Positions 17,350 to 26,103 of a DNA stretch of 50,966 bases are shown one piece after another. Made by a program: the position numbers and the translations under genes. Location: positions 1 to 50,966 of IMG/VR virus record IMGVR_UViG_3300046817_000857, one strand, 5' to 3'. This DNA is from a virus. Below the pieces are notes generated by a model. It saw nothing but the letters and a program-made list of their open reading frames with translations, did not search any database and was not told the DNA's origin. Numbering within the stretch: the stretch's first letter is position 1; the number at the start of each line of letters is the position of its first letter.

Positions 17350-17770
17350 GAGCGGCCTTCTTTCGGATCATAAAGGGAATCTTCCCGTCCACTGTGGGAC
17401 CGAACTCCGCTCCCAGCCAGCCTAGCCAGCGCTTGCCGGAAGGATTATCGCACATCACATCCCCCACTATCGTTGGGTAAATTCTCAACGCCTCTTCAAT
17501 ATAGCGCTGACTATGCCGAACGAGGAGGAACTTATGCTGCGCTGCGACTTCAGTGGCAAGCATCCAGAGATAGGCTGTGGTGGAAAGCAGCGTGGGCGGG
17601 ATCAACCCCCACATACAAGCCAGTTGGCCGTCCACGAAGCCGTATCGGATATCGATGCTCCGATGCACACACTCACGCAGGATCTTCTCTGCATTCAGCC
17701 TCCCTGCAACCGGGCTTCGACGGAGAACCTCTTTCAGTGAGATGTCACTGCTCCGAGAGATCGATATCAT
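17342..17770 (-). CDS. T7 gp13-like (DUF2833) GNAT-fold virion protein
   Basis: The 142-residue product has an acetyltransferase-like layout: an N-terminal helix, a strand reading YGFVDGQLACMWG, a helix (ATEVAAQHKFLLVRHSQRY) and a late strand with WLGWLGAEFG. T7 gp13 and DUF2833 proteins share this pattern, and gene order (tail nozzle, gp13, gp14, core) agrees. It is probably an assembly factor for the internal core. No catalytic function should be assumed. The start is ATGA-coupled to the tail nozzle gene. Confidence 0.7.
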   Translation of the reverse strand: MISISRSSDISLKEVLRRSPVAGRLNAEKILRECVHRSIDIRYGFVDGQLACMWGLIPPTLLSTTAYLWMLATEVAAQHKFLLVRHSQRYIEEALRIYPTIVGDVMCDNPSGKRWLGWLGAEFGPTVDGKIPFMIRKKAAHG

Positions 17771-20700
17771 TTTCCATCTCCCACAGTCGTTTCAGGCATC
17801 GCACCGAGAATCGTCGCGGGGTAGGGCAGATTCTGCTGAATACAATAATTCCCCGCCGTGTCCCATTCCTGATCAATGATGGTCCGGCCATCCCCATTCA
17901 CGAGGTCGGTCACCTTTGCCACTCCCGTTGAGGTGGTCGGAACGTTCCCGAGGATGAAGTCCTTCATCGCCACAACCGTCGCGAAGGTCTTGCCGACCTG
18001 TAATCCCAATGTGTCCGCCACTCTCAACGTCAGCCCGGTGATTTTCTTCCGCTTTCCCTGCACCGTTGGCTCGCCCAGGTCCAGCGGTAAGGTCTGGAGT
18101 TGTGGGAGGTAGGCCAACCCTAGGGTAACCTTGGTGGCTGTTAGGCCCAAGGCTACAGTTCCTAAGGCTGAGACAGTATACGGCCCTACGGCCACGCCAT
18201 CTGCCACACCAACAACACTCTGACCGATCAGCTGGGTCAATCCACTCACGCTCGTAATCGGGGTCCATATAGTAAAACCTCCGTAGATAAGGAGACTTTG
18301 GTTGTTGTAATAATTAAAGACTGGCGGCGGCCGCACTACAACTGCATCAACCTGTTGTGCAGAAGTAAAAGAGGTTATCTTATATATTCCGCCGTTAGTT
18401 CGAACTATCCAATTGTTTGTGGCCATGGTAGAAGTAAAGGGAGCATGAGCAAACTCTTGGAAGGTCACAGGATTTCCCGCGGCACTTACATCGCCGAAGA
18501 TACTTAAGGGAGCAAGAAAGCTTAGCGCTGGCTGTGTTTGCAATGCGCAATCTACAGACCAAGAGTCCTCATAACCATATGAAAAGTAACGGTCAGCCAT
18601 GCGTTCGATGTAGGGAACGAGGGTGGAATCAGGCAACCGCCGTTCGACAAGAACATAAACTGCATCTACCACGTTACCAGTCCCAACAGTTTCAACTACC
18701 GAACACACCGATCGAAAGCTGCCAGAGGTATCATGATGGGCCCAACCGATAAGCTCTTGTTCTTTTACATACGCAAGGGAAAGCATCTGGCCATCGTTGC
18801 GAACTGCCCAAACGGTTTTGAATGGTTCCTCCGCCCAACACCAATCAAGGAGGTAATAATTAAAAAAGAGATGGTTGGAGAGGACGGAGATATCAGAGCC
18901 GGTGAAGAGTTGAGCATAGAGATTGTAGTTCAAACTCCGAACGTAGTTGCCCTTGTTGGTGGTATAAAGAGCATCGGTGTTGATCTTAATCGGGCGCAGG
19001 TCGTTGGTGCCGTTGAAGGACTGCGGTTGAGCAACGACGTTGGTCGGGGTTATTGGAACCTGCGTCGAGATACCGCCCCCGCCGTTGATAAGCCAGGCGC
19101 CCTTGCCGGTACCTGCGATGATACCGGTGGGCACCGGCAGCAACCAGCGAATATCATTCAACTCCTCGGAGACGATCGTGCCAGAGATTGCATCGTCATC
19201 TTGTGATGGGTTTGAGACGTTAAAGTTAAAAAAGCTTCCGGGCTGGGAGAAGTTGAACGATTGAATTGCCTGCAAGGAGCCAGCAAAGGCCAGCCGCTCT
19301 TGGATAAACCCTGGCACACCAGGATTCCCTGAACTAGCAGGGCCAATCACAGCTGTAGCCGCGGCTGCCCCAGCAGAGAAGGTCACGGCAGGAGCAGTAA
19401 CATAACCGTTCCCATCCATGACCGGTAGAATATCCTTCAAGCCCCAGGTGAAGCTGATGCCAAAAGAGCCACCGCTAGCATTAAACCCAACAAACCCAGC
19501 AGCGGTACAACCGCCAGGGCTTACAGGATTAGTCGGAGTAGAACCAACAGTGATCGATCCAGAGCTAATCGGGGATGCCCCAACGCTGGTAACTTCCCAA
19601 AATGAATGCCCACCTCCTGTGCCAATAAGAGCTGTGCCAGTGATGCGAAGTACAATTCCGTTTGAAAAAGTGAGCAGTGACCCGTTTGGATCTGGCCCAG
19701 TTGTGAGAATATCTTGATTTCCGGTCGCGTGCGTGATGGCGCCTACGACAGTGACCCCAAGTGATGCAATAGACGTTGCGGTCTGCCCACTCGGTGGTGC
19801 TGCGACGATCACGCCTGGAACAGTGGTATAGGTCCCAGCAGTTGTTACGTTATAGCTTGTAACCCCTGGGCCGATGAATGGATTCTCGATAATTGGCGGA
19901 GTTTGCGAGAAGTCAGCAACGATACCTGGATATGCCTCGTTGAAAACAGCAGTTGTGACATTGCCAACAAAACCATATTGCGCACCAGATGATGGCACAG
20001 AGCCATTGATTGGAAGGGTTTTGTAAACATTATAGCTAACCGCTCCGGTTACCGCTGTCCAGGTTACTTGGATAGTACCAACGGTTGTACCGATGTATAG
20101 CAAAGAGCTAAGGATCAACGCCACCGACGGCCCGCTTTCCTGGCCGTTTATATCCACGGCCGTGACACGATAGCCGTAAAACCAAGTCCCAGCACCGATG
20201 TTGGTCCCTGCGCCGTTTGCAAGGCCGGTTGGGGTGCCTATAGCTGGGCCAAAAGCCGCATTCACCAAAGTCCAGTTCGCCGCGGAGTTGATGGTCAAGA
20301 CCACAGGGGCATACGATGGATGGGTGATAATAAGTGAAGTTACGTCTTGAACAAACTTCAACCCGGGATTGCCCGTTGCAGCATTGGGAAAAAGGTCGTC
20401 GCGGTTGTACGGAGAGCTAATAAGGTATACGCGCTGAGCTACTCCACCTGAGGTATATGAACCAAAGGTAGTGGTATTAATAGGATTATCATTAAGATCG
20501 GTTAGAGTATAGGTATCAACGGTAAGAACTATGACTTTATAATAATTCCCGTTTAATTGAGTCATGCCTCCGACGCTGGAGATGAAAATACGTTGGCCGG
20601 TGACATAACCATGCGCAACGTCAGTAACAACGCCAGGATTGGCATTAGTTATGCCAGTGATAGCAGTTGCGGTTTCAAGTACAGAGGCACCATTAGTATA

Positions 20701-20964
20701 GAAGGCAATATAGTTTTGGCCAAATTCGAGAACATAGGAAAGATTTGAAGAGGGTTGAAACGGAATAAGACGGGAGCCAATGCCAAAGCCTTGATTGATA
20801 AACCTTGTTCCTTGTCGGGTCGACGCACCACCACCGGAGTAATCAACATAGAAATTGCGCATCAACGCAGCGCCAGAGTGGTATTTCTGGACATCCACCC
20901 GCGAACGGAGCTTCGGTGCCCACTCGCCGGAAGCAAAACTGGTTTTGATTGTTGGCTGTGCCAT
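17767..20964 (-). CDS. Tail nozzle / tubular protein B-like, 1065 aa
   Basis: The N-terminus (FASGEWAPKLRSRVDVQKY, then NFYVDYSGGGASTRQGTRF) is the hallmark of podovirus tail nozzle or stabilisation proteins of the T7 gp12/P22 gp10 type. The remainder is a long beta-rich protein with repeated Thr/Gly/Val strands and an inserted fibronectin-like region (GTWFYGYRVTAVDINGQ). At 1065 residues it is longer than T7 gp12, consistent with inserted surface domains. It follows the gp11-like gene with a TGATG overlap. Confidence 0.8.
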   Translation of the reverse strand: MAQPTIKTSFASGEWAPKLRSRVDVQKYHSGAALMRNFYVDYSGGGASTRQGTRFINQGFGIGSRLIPFQPSSNLSYVLEFGQNYIAFYTNGASVLETATAITGITNANPGVVTDVAHGYVTGQRIFISSVGGMTQLNGNYYKVIVLTVDTYTLTDLNDNPINTTTFGSYTSGGVAQRVYLISSPYNRDDLFPNAATGNPGLKFVQDVTSLIITHPSYAPVVLTINSAANWTLVNAAFGPAIGTPTGLANGAGTNIGAGTWFYGYRVTAVDINGQESGPSVALILSSLLYIGTTVGTIQVTWTAVTGAVSYNVYKTLPINGSVPSSGAQYGFVGNVTTAVFNEAYPGIVADFSQTPPIIENPFIGPGVTSYNVTTAGTYTTVPGVIVAAPPSGQTATSIASLGVTVVGAITHATGNQDILTTGPDPNGSLLTFSNGIVLRITGTALIGTGGGHSFWEVTSVGASPISSGSITVGSTPTNPVSPGGCTAAGFVGFNASGGSFGISFTWGLKDILPVMDGNGYVTAPAVTFSAGAAAATAVIGPASSGNPGVPGFIQERLAFAGSLQAIQSFNFSQPGSFFNFNVSNPSQDDDAISGTIVSEELNDIRWLLPVPTGIIAGTGKGAWLINGGGGISTQVPITPTNVVAQPQSFNGTNDLRPIKINTDALYTTNKGNYVRSLNYNLYAQLFTGSDISVLSNHLFFNYYLLDWCWAEEPFKTVWAVRNDGQMLSLAYVKEQELIGWAHHDTSGSFRSVCSVVETVGTGNVVDAVYVLVERRLPDSTLVPYIERMADRYFSYGYEDSWSVDCALQTQPALSFLAPLSIFGDVSAAGNPVTFQEFAHAPFTSTMATNNWIVRTNGGIYKITSFTSAQQVDAVVVRPPPVFNYYNNQSLLIYGGFTIWTPITSVSGLTQLIGQSVVGVADGVAVGPYTVSALGTVALGLTATKVTLGLAYLPQLQTLPLDLGEPTVQGKRKKITGLTLRVADTLGLQVGKTFATVVAMKDFILGNVPTTSTGVAKVTDLVNGDGRTIIDQEWDTAGNYCIQQNLPYPATILGAMPETTVGDGK

Positions 20965-22127
20965 CAGTACGGGCTGTACCCGGCTCCCCAGTCAAAGGAA
21001 AGGTTTGGAGAATACTCGAAGTTGGGCCCAACACCGTAGCCGCCACGAGTTCGAAGGAAGTCAGGAGTGACGTCGTTTACGGTAATGCCTTCGTTGCCAT
21101 CGGCTTTACGAGCTTCCATTATCATGTTATTAGCAAGCTGGATTTGCTGATTAGCCAAGGCCTTATCGCCCGAAAGCTGAAAGGTTAGTCGAGCAGCAAG
21201 AATATGAATCCAAGCATCTTGAAAGAGAGGATCCATTGTATTAGGATCAGTAACCTGTCCATTGTAACAAAGAATGGCCTGGGTTTGATTGCAGAGAATT
21301 ACTCGCTGGGAGATACCGGTAAAGCTCAAAATAAAGGTAGCCCCAGTACCATTGCTTGGGAGGGTAGTGATACTACTAACAGCACGACCTTGAGAAACAG
21401 GATTCGACTGCGCGGAGAAGTAGCTGCCGCCAAGAGGAGCAGATTCGCCCGAGACTTGATTAATGATGGCTATTGAAGTGATAGTTCCGCCAATTCCAAT
21501 ATCAGTGACTTCAAAAAGAGCAGGAGCCCCGGCATTCATAGTATAAGTCGTAAGACTTTGTGGTTGCCCAACTGGAGCAGAGTTTTGCACAAACGTATAG
21601 GTTGGCTGGGGAAGAAATATAATGTCGCCCACTTGGTAGTTAATCCCTGGGGATACAATCACAGCATTTACTACGCTGAGGAAGAAATCGGTGGCAACAA
21701 CAAACTTCAGTGCAGGACCTGTCCAGCCAGTTTGCCCTGCGCCGGTGACGGTCCCAGCGGGGTAGATCGGAACACCGCCTGCCTGGGTGGTGTACTGAGG
21801 GATAATCATCCTTGCACGGATGCAATCAGCAGGATATTGATACTCATACGACCAAGGTTGCGGAGGCAGACCGCGCTGCCAAAGTGGCGCACCTGCGGTG
21901 GGATTTTCTGGATTGCCTGGGATAGTCGAGATATAAACAAGTGGTGCCCACCTTGTTGTGCAATCCCAAGGAGCCATACGAATTAGATCGTCTCGAAGCT
22001 GAAACATGATAAGCTGACATTGGATCGCCTCGTTCGAGGTTTGGTTATTGAACTCAGCCTGGGTCATGTTTGTGCGTGAGCCCATGGCCTGCAACGCACG
22101 ATTAGCGATATCAAGATTAGTGGTCAT
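20964..22127 (-). CDS. Tail tubular protein A / head-tail adaptor-like
   Basis: A 387-residue protein starting DIANRALQAMGSRTNMTQAE, with a helix bearing MFQLRDDLIRMAPWDC, as in T7 gp11/P22 gp4-type gatekeepers. The C-terminal part (DPLFQDAWIHILAARLTFQL) resumes the same family pattern. Between them lies a beta-rich insertion of roughly 150 residues that is not part of the usual core. It would sit between portal and nozzle. Confidence 0.78.
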   Translation of the reverse strand: MTTNLDIANRALQAMGSRTNMTQAEFNNQTSNEAIQCQLIMFQLRDDLIRMAPWDCTTRWAPLVYISTIPGNPENPTAGAPLWQRGLPPQPWSYEYQYPADCIRARMIIPQYTTQAGGVPIYPAGTVTGAGQTGWTGPALKFVVATDFFLSVVNAVIVSPGINYQVGDIIFLPQPTYTFVQNSAPVGQPQSLTTYTMNAGAPALFEVTDIGIGGTITSIAIINQVSGESAPLGGSYFSAQSNPVSQGRAVSSITTLPSNGTGATFILSFTGISQRVILCNQTQAILCYNGQVTDPNTMDPLFQDAWIHILAARLTFQLSGDKALANQQIQLANNMIMEARKADGNEGITVNDVTPDFLRTRGGYGVGPNFEYSPNLSFDWGAGYSPY

Positions 22128-22139
22128 AGTTTAAGTTTT

Positions 22140-23327
22140 CTATGTTGGGGAAATAGTTGTTGTATTTGTACTTCCAATCGCACTCGCATTTACAGCTATA
22201 TGAATATTCGGTCCAACAACCCCTAGATCGGCGCCAGCACGCGTTGCTATCATATACTGATTGGCAGGGTTGCCATGGAGATATCCAACGTTTCCGATGA
22301 TGCTGAAAAGAGATGTGCTATCGATATCAGCAAAGATGTGCGCTCCCGCACTTCCGGTATTGTCGATGTTATCGCTAATACACATGTTCGTAATCCATCT
22401 GCCGTTGGCATCGTTTGGGACATAAATACCCCGTGATGTATTCGATGTTGTTTGCCCCTGGAATTCATTTCCATTGATTATGACGTTGCTTATAGAGCCA
22501 GTTGCTCCAGCCCGATTAAACTGAATCCCGGCAGCATTGTTGTTAGGAGCGCCGATACCTTCAATACTGTTCCCAATTATCATCACGAGGCTAGAAGTCG
22601 CCCCATTAGGGAGATTAAGAATAATCCCGCCTAACTGCGCAAACATCTTATTGTTGATAATCCTGGCTCCCCCTGACGTGTTCAAAATTATAGCTGTCCC
22701 ATTAGTTGGCGCAAACGTATTGCCATCAATACTATAATCGCCTGCATCAGTGTTGGTTGAATTTTGAACTATCAGTCCATTCCCTCCATTTGTTCCATAA
22801 GCGTCAAAAAGACATGCGCGTATGGTAAAATATACTGATCTATTAATTCCGATACATGTATCCGCATTACGGATATATAAATTATCAAACAAGCAATGTT
22901 GGGTATAACTTGCAGTAGCGCAACTCAAAGTAATTGCAGTTGTAGAAGCCGTAGCCGCTGACGGATAGGCAATCGCTAAATCCTTAAGTTCCACGCTAGC
23001 TAACGAAGCAAGAACGATATTGATACCATTGATCCCAACAGTCGGAATTATCACAGACGGCGGGGTGGTTTGGCCGCCTGCACCACATCCCATAAGCGTG
23101 ATCGGGCTGGTGACACTTAGAGCAGTGGTTATTTTGTACGTTCCAGTAGGGAAGAAAACGATTCCTCCCCCTGCTGATTGCGCGGCATTGATTGCGTTTT
23201 GAATTGGGGTGGTATCATCGGCAACGTTGTTGCCCACAGCGCCATAATTGTCTTTGACGTTGTACCATCCGCTTAACGAAGGTGCAGCAAAGATACCGTC
23301 CTGGCGAAGATAATTTGTCATTGTCAT
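22140..23327 (-). CDS. Tailspike with pectate-lyase-like beta-helix
   Basis: A 395-residue protein. Its early part (NVKDNYGAVGNNVADDTTPI, then AINAAQSAGGGIVFFPTGTY) is the classic start of the Pectate_lyase_3 right-handed beta-helix of phage tailspikes. Asn-rich rungs follow (IINNKMFAQLGGIILN, VIINGNEFQGQ). It probably binds or cleaves a host surface polysaccharide. The start overlaps the stop of the upstream gene by ATGA. Catalytic residues were not identified. Confidence 0.78.
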   Translation of the reverse strand: MTMTNYLRQDGIFAAPSLSGWYNVKDNYGAVGNNVADDTTPIQNAINAAQSAGGGIVFFPTGTYKITTALSVTSPITLMGCGAGGQTTPPSVIIPTVGINGINIVLASLASVELKDLAIAYPSAATASTTAITLSCATASYTQHCLFDNLYIRNADTCIGINRSVYFTIRACLFDAYGTNGGNGLIVQNSTNTDAGDYSIDGNTFAPTNGTAIILNTSGGARIINNKMFAQLGGIILNLPNGATSSLVMIIGNSIEGIGAPNNNAAGIQFNRAGATGSISNVIINGNEFQGQTTSNTSRGIYVPNDANGRWITNMCISDNIDNTGSAGAHIFADIDSTSLFSIIGNVGYLHGNPANQYMIATRAGADLGVVGPNIHIAVNASAIGSTNTTTISPT

Positions 23328-23875
23328 CCACCTACTACAATATAGCCAAAAGTTCGATCAACACGAGAGTTATTTGCATGGGTTACTACAAACTGCCCGG
23401 TTCCAGGGACGATTGAAGTTGTAGCCATGTCGTTTGCAGCATCCTGCGTTTGTGGAGAGAGGACCACAAAGCTTGATGTCGAGCAATTCGCTACTGTTAC
23501 AGTTGTAGTAGTTGCGTTTGCAGTAAGGGTAAATGTTCCTACGCTTCTAACGCCAGCACTCCATGTCATAGGCGTGCCTGCACCGGCAGAAGTCGGCACC
23601 TGTCCAGCAACGCTGGGCGTGACTGGCAGATAGAAATTAGAGTTGCCACTGACTGTTGATCCTGTCACAGCATACCATGTCGCTTGTCCTCCAGCAGCGC
23701 CAGTTACCGTTCCGCCCCCACCTCCACCACCGGAGAATGAAGTGAATGGCACCGCAGAAGGTGGAGCGGTGGTTAAACTTCCACAGACTGTATTTGGTGG
23801 AAACACACCATTGCATTGGGCCTGCGCCAAGCTGGGGGCAAGAAGCAGAGCGATGATAAGAAGGAGCTTTCTCAT
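23324..23875 (-). CDS. Signal-peptide-bearing fibre-like protein, 183 aa
   Basis: It starts with a clear Sec signal (MRKLLLIIALLLAPSLAQAQ), then a Pro/Ser region, a Gly run (GGGGGGG near 50) and a Thr/Val-rich beta C-terminus (TLTANATTTTVTVANCS). The composition resembles trimeric fibre or head-decoration proteins of phages. Virion proteins rarely need a signal peptide, yet this is one of several with one in this operon. It is ATGA-coupled on both sides. Confidence 0.68.
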   Translation of the reverse strand: MRKLLLIIALLLAPSLAQAQCNGVFPPNTVCGSLTTAPPSAVPFTSFSGGGGGGGTVTGAAGGQATWYAVTGSTVSGNSNFYLPVTPSVAGQVPTSAGAGTPMTWSAGVRSVGTFTLTANATTTTVTVANCSTSSFVVLSPQTQDAANDMATTSIVPGTGQFVVTHANNSRVDRTFGYIVVGG

Positions 23876-24300
23876 GATTGGTTTGTCCAGCCACGTAAGG
23901 TATTAGATGGATACAGAACGAAGCCGCCATAAGCGGAGGTGATTTGGATCGAGGGCAGGCCCATTATGGTTTCAGCCACAGAATTGGATTGGATTGTGAT
24001 TGGATTCGTACCACCATACCCACCAATGTCTACAATTCCGATCGAGTTCTTAGCATAGTTACCGGGGAGAACGCCTGCGGGCACAGTAGGGTCAATCGCA
24101 GAGGGTAAGATTATAATCACGTCCCCCGCGACGTTTACGTGGACGAGATTAGTACTTGGATCAAGGGTGTAGGTACCAGCGACGGTGATAGTAAAAAGGT
24201 TTCGCGCTGGGACTCGCACCCAACCTACACTAGGACCGAGATAGAAATCGACCCATTCGCGGGAAGTTCCGCCTTGATCAAGGTCCAGTTGGGAGGACAT
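23872..24300 (-). CDS. Hypothetical virion-associated protein, 142 aa
   Basis: I chose ATG 24300 (MSSQLDLDQGG), which has an AGGAG site and follows the previous stop (TAAGATG). The protein is beta-rich, with segments such as FTITVAGTYTLDPSTNLVHV and DVIIILPSAIDP, similar to head domains of phage receptor-binding or fibre proteins. No catalytic motif is seen. It lies immediately upstream of the secreted fibre-like gene. Confidence 0.62.
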   Translation of the reverse strand: MSSQLDLDQGGTSREWVDFYLGPSVGWVRVPARNLFTITVAGTYTLDPSTNLVHVNVAGDVIIILPSAIDPTVPAGVLPGNYAKNSIGIVDIGGYGGTNPITIQSNSVAETIMGLPSIQITSAYGGFVLYPSNTLRGWTNQS

Positions 24301-24301
24301 C

Positions 24302-24568
24302 TTATACTCCTGGAGGTATAGGATTAGGTGTAGTGGGTAAAATAGCTTCGGCAAGCGCAACTAGTGATGCAGTGAGCGCAGCTAATTCGGCTCCATAAGT
24401 TTTAGCCGAGAAGCGATGTGCATCACTAGTTGAAATACCATCTCCACACCAGTCTGTTGCTTGAGCAACAGGCCACCGATTGAATGGCGCTTGACTCATG
24501 GTGGGCGCTGCGAAGCGGCACTCGTTTGCCGTGTGATAGAAAATACAAGTGCCGCAAGTATCGGCCAT
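24302..24568 (-). CDS. Four-cysteine small protein, 88 aa
   Basis: The chosen start gives MADTCGTCIFYH. Cysteines lie in CGTC (5-8), in NECRF and in TDWCGDG, which could bind a metal ion or Fe-S cluster. The C-terminus is a helix (AELAALTASLVALAEAIL) followed by a Pro-rich tail. I recall such CxxC...C...WCG proteins as recurrent in phages but with no function known to me. The stop lies next to the following start. Confidence 0.62.
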   Translation of the reverse strand: MADTCGTCIFYHTANECRFAAPTMSQAPFNRWPVAQATDWCGDGISTSDAHRFSAKTYGAELAALTASLVALAEAILPTTPNPIPPGV

Positions 24569-24570
24569 AA

Positions 24571-24765
24571 TCAGTGCCTTCCTTGCGATCCGCAGCAACC
24601 GTGGTTGGATCCACCGATCCCGACGCTCTGGCTCATCTGTCCAGACGGGCCCTTCGGTGGGGAGTAGGGAAGTTCCTTGGCCTGGGTTACCCCACCCGAC
24701 GACGCCGTGGGGCGTTGGTTGCTGGGGGAATCAGGGCCGTATTCAGAGAGGATATCCCGAGCCAT
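24571..24765 (-). CDS. Small conserved phage protein, 64 aa
   Basis: A 64-residue Ser/Gly/Pro-rich protein (DILSEYGPDSPSNQ near the start, HGCCGSQGRH at the end). It is packed directly behind the previous stop (TAAATG). Low complexity and a paired Cys at the end suggest a disordered virion or assembly linker. No domain recognised. Confidence 0.55.
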   Translation of the reverse strand: MARDILSEYGPDSPSNQRPTASSGGVTQAKELPYSPPKGPSGQMSQSVGIGGSNHGCCGSQGRH

Positions 24766-24993
24766 TTATACCTCCTCGGTGCGCCGGAAGAACGGGGTGG
24801 GACTGGGTGTAGGAGTGGGCTTCTCGGCCTCAACTTTCTTTGCCACCGCATCGGCGTTCTCCTTGGCTGCGCCTTCTGCATGGACTTCGAGTTCACGCTG
24901 CGCAGCATCGGTCAGTGCCTTCAACCTCGGCCACTGGTGAGCCAGATCCGAAATCGAAAGCAACTTATGCACCGCATCCCAGTTAACACTCAT
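24766..24993 (-). CDS. Hypothetical protein, 75 aa
   Basis: It has a helical N-terminal half (VNWDAVHKLLSISDLAHQW) and an Ala/Glu/Lys-rich helix, then a Pro/Thr tail (PTPTPSPTPFF). The start is ATGA-coupled to the upstream gene. This is one of the small conserved genes between the secreted cluster and the tailspike; function unknown. Confidence 0.6.
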   Translation of the reverse strand: MSVNWDAVHKLLSISDLAHQWPRLKALTDAAQRELEVHAEGAAKENADAVAKKVEAEKPTPTPSPTPFFRRTEEV

Positions 24994-25226
24994 GTATGCC
25001 TCCTCTGGCTTCCGCCGTGGTGGATGGTTTTCCCCGAGTCCTTCGGGGCCTCAAAGCCTCGACCGGCGTCCATGGAGATCGAGGAGCCGTGGAGGATCTT
25101 TCCGGTGTCGGTTGCGTGGTTGCCGAGGGCCTGGCCAATTTGACTCACGCCCGCAGGGGAGATTGCATGGGCTCGAGGCTCACGCTTCCCAGCGCTTACT
25201 GAGTTGTGTCCTGATCCTTGTCGCAT
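24990..25226 (-). CDS. Hypothetical protein, 78 aa
   Basis: A His/Gly/Ser-rich protein with a central GVSQIGQALGNHATDTGK and a C-terminal HHGGSQRRHT. It overlaps the previous gene by 31 bases and the next by ATGA. No domain recognised; the tight overlaps support it being expressed. Confidence 0.58.
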   Translation of the reverse strand: MRQGSGHNSVSAGKREPRAHAISPAGVSQIGQALGNHATDTGKILHGSSISMDAGRGFEAPKDSGKTIHHGGSQRRHT

Positions 25227-25600
25227 TCACCATTCTCCTTTGGTTTGGTTAGCAGCCGTGTGTGATCCCAGCGATTCTCGGGATCGGATGCCATGTCGCG
25301 GCGGACTTTGTTGAACGTCCCGCCTTCGGCATTTTGCTCCGTCATCAGCTGGCGGAAGCGGTCGTCACAGCGTTCCATTTCCCGGAGTTGGTGGACTGGA
25401 ACAACGTGACCGAGTTCTTCGTACATGTACTTAATGTCATGAAGATCGTGCATGTAGTTCATAAACCGCCGGATCTTCTCCGGGACTTCCTTCTCCGCCT
25501 CGCTGATGTAGAAGATCACCTTCACCATCATCTCACGGATCATCTTCATCTCGCGGGCGATGCGTTCGAGGGTTACTTCCTGGGGAGTGTCATCTGCCAT
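25196..25600 (-). CDS. Hypothetical helical protein, 134 aa
   Basis: An almost fully helical, charged protein (LERIAREMKMIREMMVKVIF, then EVPEKIRRFMNYMHDLHDIK) with a Glu/Lys/Asp-rich end. A coiled-coil assembly role, for example a chaperone or virion linker, is plausible. Its start overlaps the last base of the upstream gene. Function unknown. Confidence 0.62.
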   Translation of the reverse strand: MADDTPQEVTLERIAREMKMIREMMVKVIFYISEAEKEVPEKIRRFMNYMHDLHDIKYMYEELGHVVPVHQLREMERCDDRFRQLMTEQNAEGGTFNKVRRDMASDPENRWDHTRLLTKPKENGECDKDQDTTQ

Positions 25601-26103
25601 CAGACCCTACGCGTTTCCGGCTTCTTCGCCTGGAGTTCTGCGTTCTGCATCATAAGTTCGGCGAGTTGGGCTTGGAGGGCATCGAACTCCGCACGGCTGA
25701 CACCGGATTCGGTGACAGTCACGGCTGGCACCGGCATCTTGGAGGTAAGCTCCGCCAGTTGCTTCTCCAGCGAGCCCAGAAGGCTGGCGCTGAAGCCCTG
25801 ACCGGGGAGGGATTCGATCGGATGTTTCCAAGACGCAGCGTGCTGGGCAGAGATGGCCTCAGCCTCAGCGTCCAACGGATCCATCGCTGGGGTTGGGGTG
25901 CCTTCGAAGATCGAGTCGGTCGCCAGCCCCTTACCCTCAAGGCAGACTAACGTCTCAGCCTCGAAGTAAAAGGGGACTTTGAATCGCTTCCGCCGCTCAC
26001 GGCCATTGACTCGATCGGTTTCCTTGTACTCCCACTCGACCTCGTCGAGATCGGGCGGGCGGCCGTAGAGGTAGTGTGGTTCGGTTAGTTTCCAACGAGC
26101 CAT
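25600..26103 (-). CDS. Hypothetical protein with C-terminal coiled coil, 167 aa
   Basis: The N-terminal part (WKLTEPHYLYGRPPDLDEVE) looks like a small beta domain. The C-terminus is a predicted coiled coil (RAEFDALQAQLAELMMQNAE). It lies in the block of small genes preceding the tailspike and overlaps the VPLPA-CTERM gene by 19 bases. I recall proteins with this arrangement in other phages, but cannot name a function. Confidence 0.62.
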   Translation of the reverse strand: MARWKLTEPHYLYGRPPDLDEVEWEYKETDRVNGRERRKRFKVPFYFEAETLVCLEGKGLATDSIFEGTPTPAMDPLDAEAEAISAQHAASWKHPIESLPGQGFSASLLGSLEKQLAELTSKMPVPAVTVTESGVSRAEFDALQAQLAELMMQNAELQAKKPETRRV

